A stretch of DNA of 64,000 nt, taken from contig NC_057006.1 of NCBI RefSeq assembly GCF_000002595.2, forward strand, positions 4,115,633-4,179,632, written 5' to 3'. The DNA is from Chlamydomonas reinhardtii. Taxonomy: Eukaryota; Chlorophyta; Chlorophyceae; Chlamydomonadales; Chlamydomonadaceae. The notes under the pieces are model-generated. The model worked only from the letters and a program-made list of their open reading frames with translations. It was not told the origin of the DNA and searched no databases. This document shows, piece after piece, positions 45,614 to 57,769 of this stretch. Within the stretch, counting starts at the first letter, position 1. The number at the start of each line of letters is the position of its first letter. A program made the translations under genes and the position numbers.

Positions 45614-46504
45614 TGGCGGAGTGGTCGGGCAATCAGCGGGGCGTTGGCCTTGGCGTTGGCGTCGTTCTGAACGGAGAGGTATCTGTTGTATGTGGCTGAC
45701 TGTTGTCAGTACCAGGGGGGCCATACTTGGCAGCTTGGGGTTGTGCGGTGTACGATCCTTCAAACTAGCCGCGTGGCAAGGCGGGTGCCGCTCTATGTGA
45801 ACGGCAACCAAATTTTGCAAGCGAGTCTGCGGTGTGGTGCTCTCAAGGGCAGCAGAGCGCTGCTGAGGCTGTTTCCGGTGCCAATTACGCGCCGGAACCA
45901 AATGCATTGGCGGTACCTCGGTACCGTACAAAGCATGGTGGTGGCCGTGCCGGGGCACGGGGGCTTGTGAAGCACGCTAGGAGGACACAGAAGTGTAATA
46001 GGTCGGCGCTGCTCAACGCCTCTTCGTCCCATTGGCTTGTCATGTTACAAGTAGTTACCGGTCTGTATCTTCAGCATATCACAAAGCCCCATGTCCAAGG
46101 CGATAGAACTTTTGAGTTCAAGCGTACGTACTGCCACAGCCAAACCGTTATCCAGTGATAGCTGTACATACCTTCCGCAGGTCCTCCACAACATGCAACG
46201 CGGTGGGTCACAACGTCTCTCGACGGGTCAACTCCCCTTTACCTGACTCACTAGTGCAGCAGCCGCGTTGTCACGCACTGCGAAGACACCAGCGACCAGC
46301 GGCACCGATAGCGGCTCCGGGGTCACGGTGCCGGCACATGCCGGCAGGTCACGAGCTCACCGCATCTGCGTGGGCATAAAAGATACACCTTCATTACTGA
46401 CTTCGGTGGATGAGATGGATCCCTTAAATCTGGCGGGCATGCCTCAACCGTACCAGATGATCCCTCCGCCTCTAGTTGCCAGCCAGCCCAGACACCCGCG
46501 ACCC
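45614..46504. other. intergenic, includes kinesin 3' UTR
   Basis: No gene is seen. From 46504 down to the poly(A) signal near 46045 it is the likely 3' UTR of the kinesin gene. From 45614 to about 46040 it holds only short unconvincing ORFs. Confidence 0.45.
46045..46049 (-). promoter_or_regulatory. TGTAA poly(A) signal, kinesin
   Basis: TTACA on the plus strand is TGTAA on the minus strand, about 455 nt beyond the kinesin stop codon. Confidence 0.45.
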
Positions 46505-47188
46505 TCATAAGCCCACCTTGTTGCGCACGGCCGCAGTCGAGGTCTTCAGGCCGTGCACCTTCTGCTTCTCCGCCTCCCGCACCAGCGCAAACAGCCCCGG
46601 CGACTCCTCCGCCTCCTCATAGCCGCTCTCCGCGATTGCCTCTGCCGGTCCTGGGCGCTGCCCCTTGTCGGCGGGCGTGGGGGTGCCCTCCGGCGTGATC
46701 AGGTCAATGGGCCCACTCTGCGCCGGGTACGCCGGGTGCGTTGGCGTGATCAGGTTGACGGCCTCCGATCCCGCAGGCACACGGGCACCGCCGAGGCCGC
46801 CCGCAGCGCGCAGAGGCGGCTGCGGTGAGGTGAAGTCCTGGCGCGCCTTCGTGTTGCGCGCCAGGGCCGCTGCTGACGCGGTGGTGGTGCGGTTGAGCAG
46901 CAGGATGCCGCTGGCGGCGGGGGTCCTGCCGGAAGCGCTGCCAGCTGCGCCGGCGCCGATGTAGGCAGACGACACGGGCGTGCCAGTGCCGTCGTCCATG
47001 CCGGGGCTGGGGCAGGTCACGTCAGAGCGGGCGGGTCCGGCGTAGGGGCTGCCCGCGGCGCCGCCCATCTGGTCGGGCATGCCCGAGGTCGCGGTGTCGG
47101 TGCGGCCGCCGCCTGCCGCCAGCTGCGCCTGCAGCTGGTTGCACATCTGCTCCAGCTGGTGGATCTGTATGTGGCATGTCCGTGACAC

Positions 47189-47235
<47 letters not shown>

Positions 47236-50200
47236 CAAGTTCCAGCAGGGTTCCTAAGTCCTGCCAGTCCAGAACGCAGGCACGGTCCAGCAACTCCACC
47301 CCTTCCGGCAGTACACGCACCAGCTTGTCCTTGAGCTCCAGCTGGCCCTTGTGTGTGCTCTCCATTCGCTTGTTGTCCGCCTCCAGCTGCTTCAGCCGGT
47401 CCTGCATCACACCACACCACCAGAACCAGGGCAAGCACCATGAGCACTCTCTACGCGCACCCAACACGGCACACCGTACTACATGTAAGATGCCGTGCAT
47501 TCTGACCTGCATCGCCTTGCTGGCATCACGGCGCGGGGCCACGTCCCGCTCAATCTGCGCCTCCAGCCGTGCCACCCGCTCCGCGGACTCGCGCTCCACA
47601 CGCGCCAGCGCCTCACGTAGCTTCTCCGCCTCGGCGGTGGCGCGCACCGCGCTCTCACGCGCATCGCTCTCGGCCTGTCGCAGCCGGTCGCGCTCCTCCT
47701 GCACGTGTAGGTGGCAGCAAACCGCAGCCACTTCGTAAGGTGCAACATGCTTCAACCACACATCCAGTCTGCAAAGCAGGCACAGCCGGACCTGGCTGGG
47801 CGAGGCCCATGTCGCACCTGCAGCCGCGCCAGCTGCTCCTCTGCTAGGGAGTACTGCGCCTGCAGCCGCTCGCAGTTCGCCTGCAGCGGCTCCAGCTTGC
47901 GCGCCGCAGCCGCCTCACTGGCCTCACGCGCCTCCGCCAGCGCCGCCAGATGCGAAGCCGCCTGGCGGCTGGCCGCCGCCTGTGCCTCCGCCACCTCCTG
48001 CCGCAGGCCCTCAGCCTGTGCTGCGGCAGCCACCTGCGCCTCCGTGGCCCCAGCGTGATCTTGCCGCAGCACCGCCACCTGCTCCTGCACCTGGCAGAGT
48101 TGTGCCGCGGCGGCGTCGCGGGCCTTCTCGACTGACTCCAGCCGTGCCGCCAGCTCCTGCTGCAGTTGTCTGCTCTCCTCCCTCTGGCGCTCTGACTCTG
48201 CGACTGCCGCCTGCAGCTCTTGCTGCAGCTTGTTGCTTTCCTCCTTTTGGTGCTCGGCCTCGGCAACAGCAGCCTGCAGCTGCTTCTGCAGGCCGGCGGC
48301 AGCAGCCTCGGCCGCCACCAGGCGGTCCGACAGCCGCTCCATTTCACCGCCCGCCTGCTCCTGCTGCGCCGCCGCCTCAGCCTCCAGCGCTCGCACCCGC
48401 TCCTCCTGCCGTGCTGCCTGCGCCTCTGCCCGAGCTAGGCTAGCCTGCAGCGCCGCCAGCTGCGCCATTTTGCCTTCCAGCGCCGATTGCGCTGTGTCCA
48501 GCTCGGCGCCACTGCCCACCAATTGCTGCCACAGCTCTGCTGATCGCACCTGCGCCTCCTCCAGCTTTGCCTCCAGCTCTGCCACACGTGCCTGCGCCAT
48601 TGCCAGCTGCCCACGCAGCTCTGCTTCCCGCCCCTCGGCCGCGCTCAGCTGCTGCACCTTCGCCGTCCCTGCCTCATCTGCATGCACCAGGCGCTTTTCT
48701 AACTCCGCAAGTCGAACCTCCAGGCCAGAGGCCTCACCCGCAGCAAGCCGGGCGGCGGCGGCCTCCGCACGCGCCGCCGCCAGCTGCGTCTCCAGATCCT
48801 GCACTTGCTGCAGCCGCTCGCCGGCACCGGCCTGGGCCACCGCCAGTTGTCCCTTTAGCGTCGTCAGCTGCAGCGATGGAGGAAAAGACGAGTAGACGGT
48901 CACGTCTCACACAGACTGCAATGATGTGTCCATACAAATGCCATGGCCTGTATGCACGCACCTGTTCACGGGCCTGCACCGCCTGCTCCTGCGCGGCCGC
49001 ATGCTGCGCCTGCAGCTGCTCCGCCAGCGCCTTCGCGCCAGCCAGCTCTCCCTTCAGCGCCGCCTCTGCCACGGCCGCAGTGGTGGCCTGCGACCGCACC
49101 TCCGCCACCCGCGCCGCCGCCGCTTTGGCCTCTGCCTCCGCGGCTGCCACGGCACGCTGCAGCTCGTCATTGCTGCTCTTGAGCTCGGCGACCCGCTCGC
49201 GGGTGGCGGCGTGCGCCGCGCGCTCCTGGTCCAGCGCCGATTCGGCCTCGCGCTGCTGCCGCACACTGCGGTCGGCCACCTGCTGCAGCTCGTTCACCAC
49301 CTCCGCCAGGCGCGCCTGGTCCTGCTTCATAAGGTCCAGCTGGCGCTTGTAGGTCATCAGCTCCTGGTTGCCCTCCAGGTCGGCCAGCCGCTGCTTCAGC
49401 GCGTTATTGATGGCCTGCAGAGTTAGGTTGAATGTGAAGTTGCAAAGTGCGATCAGCCCGCTCAAACAAGATGCAAGCACGGCCCTTGGCGCGGGGGGTC
49501 CTCATCCGCGCGCGTGGATATGCACGCACCCCGCCCTTGCCGCACCTGCAGCTCCTGCAGCTGGCGCTGCAGGTCCTCAGGGCACGGCGGCGCCAGGCGC
49601 TTCGGCGCGGGGTTGGATTGCGCGTAGGTGCGCACGTTGCGGGCGCGCTGGGCGAACATGAGCGTGTCCTTGGTCACAGCCACGTCCGCCTGGAAGCTGC
49701 TCACTGCGGAGCGCAAGCGATTTACGAGGTTGAGGTGCGTGAGTCGATGGCTGGAGGCGGCATGCTACCTATTTTTGCGCTAAGCTTGTGCAAGGGGACA
49801 CCGTCCTGGCCTCGGCCTGTGCTGCTGTCTTACCGGTGGTGATGAGCGCCACCCGCGCATTGTTGGGGTCCAGGCCCTCCTGCAGCACCTGTGGCGGCGG
49901 AGCACATGGCGAGGGCGGCGACAGTGGTACAGTGTCATGGATCTGGGTATAATGGAGACTGCGGGTAACACATATGTGAAGAAGCAATCGTGCGACTTGT
50001 GCTCTCATGGACTCCAACCGCTGCCATCTTGCCTTGGTGAGCAGTGAGTCCCGGTATGGAATGTGCGGCGCCTGCGCCGACATGTTGCACACCACGCGGC
50101 CCAGCGCCGAAAGCGACCTGTTGATGTGCACAGTCTCGCGCTGCTGCTCATTGCTGCTGGCGTGCGAGATGCTCTCGCTCCCCGCCAGGTCCACCAGGTA

Positions 50201-52297
50201 CAGGGTTCCGGACAGGCCGCGGCCGTCGGCGCCGGCGAATGGCTGCACCACCTGCAGCCGCACGAACGCGTGGCTGCGGCTGCTGGTCTGGTTGCGCACG
50301 GTGCTGTCCTGCGCGCGCAGCTGCAGCGCCGCCATCACCAGCTGTACAGCCTCGTCCACTGCGAGCCGCCACACGCGAGCACATGCACTTTCGGTCAACT
50401 TTGTGCAAGAGACTCGCACGGAGGGCAGCAGCCTGCTCGCCCGGGGCAGCACCCATTCCACCTACTGCAGCTCTGACACGCAGTTTGCGCACCGGCCATG
50501 CCCCACCCACCCGCCCGTCCGCCCCGCCGTGCCGCTCACCGCTGGCCACCGCGTGGGACTTGTGGACGTAGAAGTCAGGCATGCCGCGCTCCAGCTTCTT
50601 GCGCGCGGGCCCCGCCGCGTCCAGCAGGCTGAACAGTTCCTCGTTGTACACCTCGAACACCGACATGCAGAGCTGGAGCACGAGGTCGAGAAGGCGGGCG
50701 TGGAAGGCATTCAGTGCAGAGCGGGTGACACTGCACTTCAAGTGCTGCGCCAATGGTTCTAATGGCTTGCGTGACACGAGGCACAGCTCCCCACCTGCGC
50801 GTTTGGCGTGCCGATGAAGAGCTTCTCGTTGATGTGGTACAGCGCCAGGTGCAGCAGGCCGTGTACCTGTGCGGCGGCACCAGCACCAGAACACGTATGG
50901 ACTGCATGAAAGCAAATGGTGTTGCGCTATGTGCAGCCGCATCGCACAAGCCCAACATGACCTGTCCCATCCTCGAGCAGTTGTGTTCCACCCTCACCAC
51001 CACCGCCCCTGGTCTGGCTTCCACTCTTGTCCTTGGGTGCGTTGAAGACGAGCCCCGTACCCAGCGCTCCGCCTCCCTACGGCAAGCCCTCCGCCCCACA
51101 CGGTATATGACGCCCCACCCCGCCGACCTGCTGCTGGTCCGACTCGTTGGACCCAAAGATGGTGTAGGTCTTGCCGCTGCCAGTCTGGCCGTACGCCATG
51201 ATGGTGGCATTGATACCGCCCATGAGGGCCGGCATCAGATCCTTAGCCATGGCTGCGTGGGATGAACGACGGGGGACACACGCACGTGTACATCAGCGCA
51301 GAGTCACCGTATGCTGGGTTGGGCGTTATGCGAACGAAACCCAATGTGCGCTGGACTGCACTGAGCTAGGATGCAAAAGCGCGCTTGTCGTAGGCTGCGT
51401 CCTCGCCCACGTGCCAACCTGCTATGCTACATGCAGCGTATACGACACATAAGAGAGGCGGTTGCTCACCATCAAAGACCTGCTGGTTGGTAGCCTCGGT
51501 CAGGAGCCCATCGAAGCTGCTGAACCTGTAATGATGGTAAATTTATGAAATGTTGGGCTTTGGCCGTCGTCCAGCCCGCAGCTGTGCATCTGTGGCATCC
51601 TGCTAGTCCAGTCTGCCCACATTCGCTTCGGTCTGTCCGCTCTCAGGCTATCTAGTCAGCCCAGACCCTATGGCATGTGGCTTGATAAACTAAAACGTTG
51701 CAAATCGCTCATCAAGCCTGTCCCCACCGCGGCCTTGGGTACGGATGCCCTACGCTCGCCACGTACCACCAGTCCTTCTCCTTCTCCTTCTCCTTGCCAC
51801 TGAGGATGGACAGGCCGACCTTGCCGTCCCTCTCGCCCACGGTCACGGCCTCCCGATGCAACCCTGCGTATCGGGTCCAGGTAGGGGCAGGAGCTGACTG
51901 TCCGCCCCAGATGGAGAGGCGAAGGCCACAGGCGCTTGTCTCCCTGACCGCAGCCTTACCAGATTTTAAATCCTCCGTCATGACAGGCTTAACGCGTACA
52001 AACACCTGCGCACGCCGAAGCGAGGCGAGGAGAAAGGCTGGAACCCATGCCCACAGGACGCAGAAAAGACAGCCCGCTCCAGGGAGCGATACCCACCTTA
52101 AAGGCGTCCATGCTGCTAAGTGAGACACGCTTCTTGATAACAGTTGATGGCTCTGGCTCTAGAACAAGCGGGCGTGGGGGCTTCGCGCAGGTCCGGGCAT
52201 AAGTTCCTCGCGACGACTGGGGCGGGGCCTCCGGGCTATCACTATCAATAGTGTTTAAGCGCCGGAAACTAGGTCCTGGGGTCTTAAAGTGTTTCAT
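46505..52297 (-). CDS. N-terminal-motor kinesin with long coiled coil
   Basis: Fifteen exons close in phase to 1,234 residues: 52297-52097, 52005-51960, 51863-51767, 51525-51470, 51252-51128, 50866-50795, 50672-50540, 50358-50033, 49888-49834, 49703-49546, 49414-48962, 48867-47818, 47698-47507, 47401-47321 and 47164-46505. The motor has VFVRVKPVM, P-loop GQTGSGKT (155-162), switch I NQTSSRSH (266-273), switch II LVDLAGSE (298-305) and IPYRDSLLTK. The motor ends near residue 410, followed by some 600 residues of coiled coil and a Pro/Gly/Thr-rich tail with two LITP motifs. Such a kinesin should walk toward microtubule plus ends; family and cargo are not clear. The motor N-terminus has an unusual KEKEKEKDWW insert. 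Intron 8 uses a GC donor, required by phase. Confidence 0.9.
47191..47234 (+). repeat. (TG)22 microsatellite in kinesin intron 14
   Basis: An uninterrupted 44-bp TG run (CA on the coding strand) lies just upstream of the acceptor of the last exon. Long TG/CA tracts are common in volvocine introns. Confidence 0.95.
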
Positions 52298-53070
52298 CAG
52301 TTCAGTAGAGAAGGAGCGGTGGCCAGGGCCATCGACGGTGTACAATAGGCTTTAGCTAATCGTATGAAAGATATGGTAATTGAGCTCAGATAGCTAAGCT
52401 GTTAGCTGTATGTGGGCTTCCAAGGGCTTTGGCTGTTGGGGGCGTCTGTCTTTGTGTGGATCGCGCGAAGACTCTCTGTTGCGCACAGGCAAGTCCAGGT
52501 GTGTAGGTAAATGCAATTTTATGCATATGTGTATACGCTGCTCAAACAGGTTGACATAACAGTGAAGGTGGTCGCCGGTCGTGGCAAACCCCGCCCGCAG
52601 TTGGGCCAGTTGGGCCCCCAGCTACGGCTCGGTGAGCCCCAAATACCGTACAGAGTTTGCAGTCAAAGTTGTCCCCAACTGCAGTCCAACCACTGACATG
52701 TCTTACGCTGCCAATAGCGGCTTGGACTCTTGCCAGGTCCCACATGCTGGAGGAACGTGCATGATATTACAAGTTTCCGAATTGGCTTCCAGCTCCACGG
52801 GGGCTCCCGAAACCCCACAGATTCACAGAGGGCTAACCGTCCACGGCTGTCGTCCCACATGTAATCTCTATCAGCTAACCGTGACGAAGCGCTTTCCGCA
52901 AACGCACCGTCCCCTCATGTAGACAACCGTCATGAGACTGTCGGTTCAGACAGACAACCATTAAGACTGGAATTCCTCAGTCCTATGTGTCGGCACCATG
53001 CTCCAGCATACCAGCCTAATGCAGTGTCCAAGGTTCAGAAACTTCGAGGCGCTGTCGCCACAAGTGAGGG
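52298..53070. other. intergenic between tandem minus-strand genes
   Basis: This should contain the kinesin promoter and the end of the Arg/Ser-rich gene. No gene is seen and no repeat is obvious. It is AT-richer than the flanks. Confidence 0.45.
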
Positions 53071-53075
53071 TTACA
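53071..53075 (-). promoter_or_regulatory. TGTAA candidate poly(A) signal, Arg/Ser-rich gene
   Basis: TGTAA on the minus strand lies only 23 nt after the stop codon at 53098, which would give a very short 3' UTR, so another signal may be used. Confidence 0.3.
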
Positions 53076-53097
53076 CACTGCAACACTGCGCATTGCA

Positions 53098-56000
53098 TTA
53101 CGCTGTCGGGAAGGCGAAGCTGCCACCCATATGAGGCGGCGCGGGTGGCGGCGTGGGTGTGGAAGGCAGCGCCTCGGGAGCCAGCGGTGGTGGTGTGTAC
53201 GCGGGCGGCGCCGCGGGCGGTGGTGCTGGCGATGGTGCGGGCGCGGGCGGTGGTGCGGGCGGCGCCGCTGGCGGTGGTGCTGGTGGTGGTGCGGGCGGCG
53301 CCGCTGGCGGTGGTGCTGGCGGCGCCGCTGGCGGTGGTGCGGGCGGCGCCGCGGGCGGAGGTGCTGGCGGCGCCGCGGGCGGTGGTGCTGGCGGTGGTGC
53401 GGGCGGCGCCGCGGGCGGAGGTGCTGGCGGAGGTGCTGGCGGCGCCGCGGGCGGTGGTGCTGGCGGCGCCGCGGGCGGAGGTGCTGGCGGTGGTGCTGGC
53501 GGTGGTGCTGGCGGCGCCACGGGCGGAGGTGCGGGCGGCGCCGCGGGCGGTGGTGCTGGCGGCGCCGCGGGCGGAGGTGCTGGCGGAGGTGCTGGCGGTG
53601 GTGCAGGCGGCGGCGCCAGCACCGCCGCCTGCGGCGCCGCGGGCGATAGTGCTGGTGGCGCCACGGGCGGTGGTGCAGGTGCATGCTCGGCAGCTTGTGC
53701 TGGTGCCGGGGCCGGTGCTGGCGCTGAGGGCGCTGGGCCGGGAGGCGGCCGCGCAGCGGCAGCTTGTTTGGTGCTGGCCTGCGAACGGGTGCTGCCCTGG
53801 CGGCTCATGATGGGCTTCCACGCACGCGGCGTGTCTGCACCATCACTGGCGTCGTCTTCGCCTGCCGCCATCTTCCGCACCACGTCCTTGGCCGGCCGCA
53901 TCCACGGCTCCACCTCCCCGTCATCGGCATCGTCGCCGCCCTCGCCGCCGCTGGCCTTCTTGGCGCGCGGCTTGGACGCATGCTCACCGCCGCCGTGGTG
54001 GCTGCCCCTGGCCGAGCCCTTGCTGGTGCGGCTGGCGCGCTCCTCGCGATCCAGGTCCGCCCCCTCGGCAGCCGCCTCCTCAACCGCACCCAACATGCCG
54101 CCTTTGCCACCGCCGTCATCGGAGTCGTCATCGTCCTCCTCGGTAGTGGTGCCGGGCATGGGAAACCCATCGCCCCTGCCGATGACCTTCTTGGCTTTGA
54201 TGTTGCCCGTCTTGGTCTTCAGCTTCTGCGTCTTGCTTAGCGGAGCCTCCGCCGGCTCGGCCGGCTCCGCCGAAGCGGCGGCAGCGGCCTTCCGCCGGCT
54301 GCGGCTGGCATCACCACCGCCACCACCGCCACCGCCCTCCTCGCCGCGACGGCTGCGGCTGCGGTCGCGCCGCTCACGGCGCGCCAGCTTGCCCTCCCGC
54401 TCCCGGCTGCGCAGCTCCCTTTCGCGGCTGCGAAACTCCCGCTCGCGACTGCGGTGGTCGCGCTCGCGACTGCGGTGCTCCCGTTCAAGGCTGCGGTGCT
54501 CCCGCTCTAGGGCGCGGGGGTCGCGCTCATGCCGGCGGCCGCCACTGCGCTCCCGCCGCTCCCTGCGCTTGCCATCTCGGTCACGCTCACCGCCCCGGCT
54601 CCGGCTGCGGTGCGGCGAGGCGTCGCGGTCGCGGTGGCGGCGGCTGTGGCTGCGGCGGCCGCCGTCTTTATGACTTGGGCGCTCATCGTGGCGGCGCCGG
54701 CTGCTGCTACGCTTACGCGAGGGGCTCTGGCGGCGCCTGCATTATGGAAAACATGGCAAGCATAGTCAGAATGCAGCAGGTACGATTGCTCTCGCCGATG
54801 GTTATGTTTGTTGCTTTGCAAGCCTCACCCACACTGCTAGTTAGGCCGGCGCCTGCCGCGCACGCTGCCGCAGACCGCGTCCGCCAAAGCCCCTTGCCCC
54901 CAAAGCGCACAAATCAAAAGCACACCTGCTGCCATCACGCCGCCGGTGCCGCTCCTTGCCATCATCATGGTCCCTGTCCCGGCTGCCACCCCTGTGCCGC
55001 GACCGGCTGCCGCCACGCCGCTTGGAGCGCTCCCGCTCCCGCCGCTCCGCCCGCCGCCGCCGCTCGCGCTCGCCGTCGCTGCTGCTAAGGCTGGGGCTGG
55101 CGCTGCGGCCGTCATGGCGGCGCCTGTGCCGGCTGCTGCCGTCGCCTTTCCCGCGGCCCTTGTCCTTGCGGTGCCGGCTGCGACTGCCGTGGCGGCGATC
55201 GTCACGGCTGCGCGGGGTGCTGACAGGCGTGGGCCGGCTGCTGCGGCTGCTGACGGTCGCCGGCTCACTGGGCAGCGAGGAGGCGGTTTCGTGGCCGTCA
55301 GCCGACGAGTGCCGCCGCCGGTGTGATCGCCGGCTCTTGCTGCGGTGGCCACCACCATCGCGCTCGCCATCGGCATGATGCCGGCTCTTGCTGCGCCGTG
55401 CCTTGCGCCTTTCATCATCCGGCTGCCGCCGCCGCTCGTGCCGTGCTGCCTCCGCTGACGACGGCGAGGAGGAGCGGCTGCGTGACCGCTCCTTGCCCTT
55501 CTTCTTCCTCTTGTCCTTCTGGCCCTTCTTGTCCTTCTTCTTCTTGTCCTTCTTCTCGCCCGAGTCCCGCTCGCTACTGCTGCTGCTGCTGCGGCTGCTC
55601 TTACTGCTCTTGCTGCTGCTGCGGCTGGAGCCAGCGGGCGAGGGAGAGCGGCTGCGGCTGCTGCTGCCACCACGGTCCTGCTTCTTCTTGGACTTGGATT
55701 TGCTCTTCTTCGGCTCTTTCTCCTTGTCCTTCTTCTTGTCCTTGTCCCGCCCCTTGCTCTTGCTGCGACCGCGCTCCCGGTCCTTGTCCTTGTCACGGCT
55801 CTTGCTCCGCTTGCGATCCCGGTCCTTGTCCTTGTCGCGGTGCTTCTCCTTCTCGCCCACGGCACGCTCCCTCTCCTGCTTCTTCTCCTTCTCCTTGGGT
55901 GAAGCGGTGACCATCACCTCGCTGGCGTTGTCGGCTCCGGGGCCACGGCCCTCGCCCTCAGCTTCGGCCTCAAATGCGTATTCCAGTGGAGCTAAGCCCT

Positions 56001-57164
56001 GCCTGTGGGGCATAATAGAAGGTAGGAGACAGCAGTACGTTCAAAAGTAGGCATGCTCTGGCAGCCCACGTTCCGGTAGCGAAAGCCCTGCAGCGATCCC
56101 GTGTGTAAAGGCCAAACCCCTCCGTTTTGCCGCCGCCCGCGGGTACGGCAGTGCGTCCTGCACGGCCCTAACCCAACCCTTCTCCCTCAATCCACAGCTG
56201 GCAGCTTTGCACTCACTCGTGCCCGCCAATGTTAACAACGCCCGTTATCTGGAAGTTGTTGCCTGCGATCAGCAGAGTGGCGGGAGGCGCTAGGCCGTGT
56301 CAGTGCCCCGCCACGTCGGTTCAAGCACACAAGACCTGCCCCCACATGCAAGTCCTTCACCACGCAAGTCCTTCACCACGTCACCGACGCACGCGGCCCC
56401 GCCCCGCCCAACGCCCCCGCCTCACGTTTTAGTAGCTCGCGTATCTTGTCTGCATCGCGCTTGGCTTTGAGCCTGTCCACTTCCTCGTTCACGTAGAAGT
56501 GGCGACCCGTCTTGTTGGCCTGCTTCACGTACTGCGGAGGAGTTACAGAGGTGCAGCCGAAGGCAGGATGGTGATGGTTGGCGGTGCCGGATGAATAAGT
56601 TTTGGGATCAAAACCGGGCGTTGGCAACAATGCGTACGGTCGTACGCGGAGGGCCGTGCCTGGGCGGCCCGGGCCCATTGCTTTTAGTTGGGCTGCTCAC
56701 ACCAAGCCTGGTGGCCCGGCTTTACCCCTCCCTCGTCCCTTCCCTCCCGCTACCTGTCTAGTCTTGCGCTGCATTGATACTCCCCTCCGATGCACTTACC
56801 ACAAATGCGCCCTTCGCCTTGCGCTGTTTAAAGTACGGGTCGGTGGCCCGCTGCGCAAGGCCCTTGGAGTAGTCGCGCTCCGGGTCACTGCCGGGGTCGC
56901 TGTCGACCACCGCCTCCTGGTCGCTGCCGCCAAGAGCAGCTTTCAGCAATCCGAGTTGCCTGCATGAAGCGGCAAGGCAACGTCGTGACGAGGCTGGAGC
57001 GAGCGCGCAAGCTCGGTTGGCAGTTACGCTCGAAGGCGATGGGCGGGCCCCCCTGTACGCAAGCCCCCGCTGACACCCCAGACAGCAATAACATCCTGAA
57101 TTGGCAGGTGGGTCCGGCACAGGTGCGCGCAGCACGCTTACTCGTCGTCGCTCTCGGAGGCCAT
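53098..57164 (-). CDS. Arg/Ser-rich nuclear protein with Pro/Ala repeat tail
   Basis: Six exons (57164-57142, 56959-56800, 56531-56426, 56262-56217, 56002-54926, 54736-53098) close in phase to 1,016 residues. The first 145 or so residues are ordinary sequence (MASESDDEQLGLLKAALGG, YVKQANKTGRHFYVNEEV, NNFQITGVVNIGGHE) and may be a folded module. Then come hundreds of residues of KEKEK, RDKDKDRDRKRSKSRDKDK and SRSRSPSP type, then REREF/REREL repeats, an acidic patch, and a long tail of PPPAAPPAPPP repeats. This architecture fits an SR-related splicing or speckle protein. I do not recognise the N-terminal module, so the exact function is unknown. The start codon lies 605 bp from the divergent pyridoxal kinase start. 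Confidence 0.8.
53185..53650 (-). repeat. Pro/Ala coding minisatellite
   Basis: About 465 bp of variants of GGTGCTGGCGGC, GCCGCGGGCGGA and related 9-bp steps (plus-strand reading) encode alternating PPPAPPPAAPP on the minus strand. The array is in frame with the Arg/Ser-rich gene and lies near its C-terminus. Confidence 0.9.
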
Positions 57165-57769
57165 GGATGTTTTCTGAGCGCTGCGCGCCTGCGTTGGCTC
57201 CGCTAACTCATGTGATTGCAGTGCAACCAAGCGCGGCAAATAATGTGTTAGACTAAAGTCTGGTTCAAAAGGAGCGACGCAAGAGGACAAAAGTTACGAA
57301 GTCGGGAAAGCTGCAAACGTAGCAACGTCAAATACTGTATACAGTACTGTATTATCTTGAGCCTATTGCTTATGACGTATAGCTCAGTGAAAAGTTTTGT
57401 TTGGGTGCAAGTTCTCATGCTGCAGAAGTTTCACCTCCGAATGTGCGTCCATAGCCATCGTTTCCATTTTACCAACGTATACAATATATGGGCTTACATA
57501 TATACGCGCATACTTCTTCAAGCCATAGGCGTGTGCAAGCATCATCGCAAAACCTGGCTAATGCTGCGTTGGCAACGCGGCCTTCCTGAAGCGCTACATC
57601 GTAGGTTAGGGACCATATTTTACATACCCAAGTGCACTGCACAACACGGCTCCCGGTGCAGGGCCGCCGCGGCAAGCAAAGCCAGCTCGTCGCGCACTGC
57701 TGCTGGCGACAAAGCAACTTCAGGTGTGGCGGCGTGGCGGCATGGTGTTTAAGTGGTGTTTGTTCCGAA
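57165..57769. promoter_or_regulatory. divergent promoter region, Arg/Ser-rich gene and pyridoxal kinase
   Basis: Start codons at 57164 (minus) and 57770 (plus) face away from each other. The centre (57290-57500) is AT-rich for this genome, with a CTGTATACAGTACTGTATTA stretch near 57334 containing an imperfect palindrome. Confidence 0.5.

Noticed and set aside
47017-47447. ORFs containing HTHTHTHT runs, also at 60234-60951
   Set aside because: They are translations of intronic TG/CA microsatellites.
53153-54673. 506-codon plus-strand open frame, Gly/Ala then Ser/Arg-rich
   Set aside because: It is antisense to the in-phase Arg/Ser-rich gene and is open only because the repeat lacks stops on both strands.
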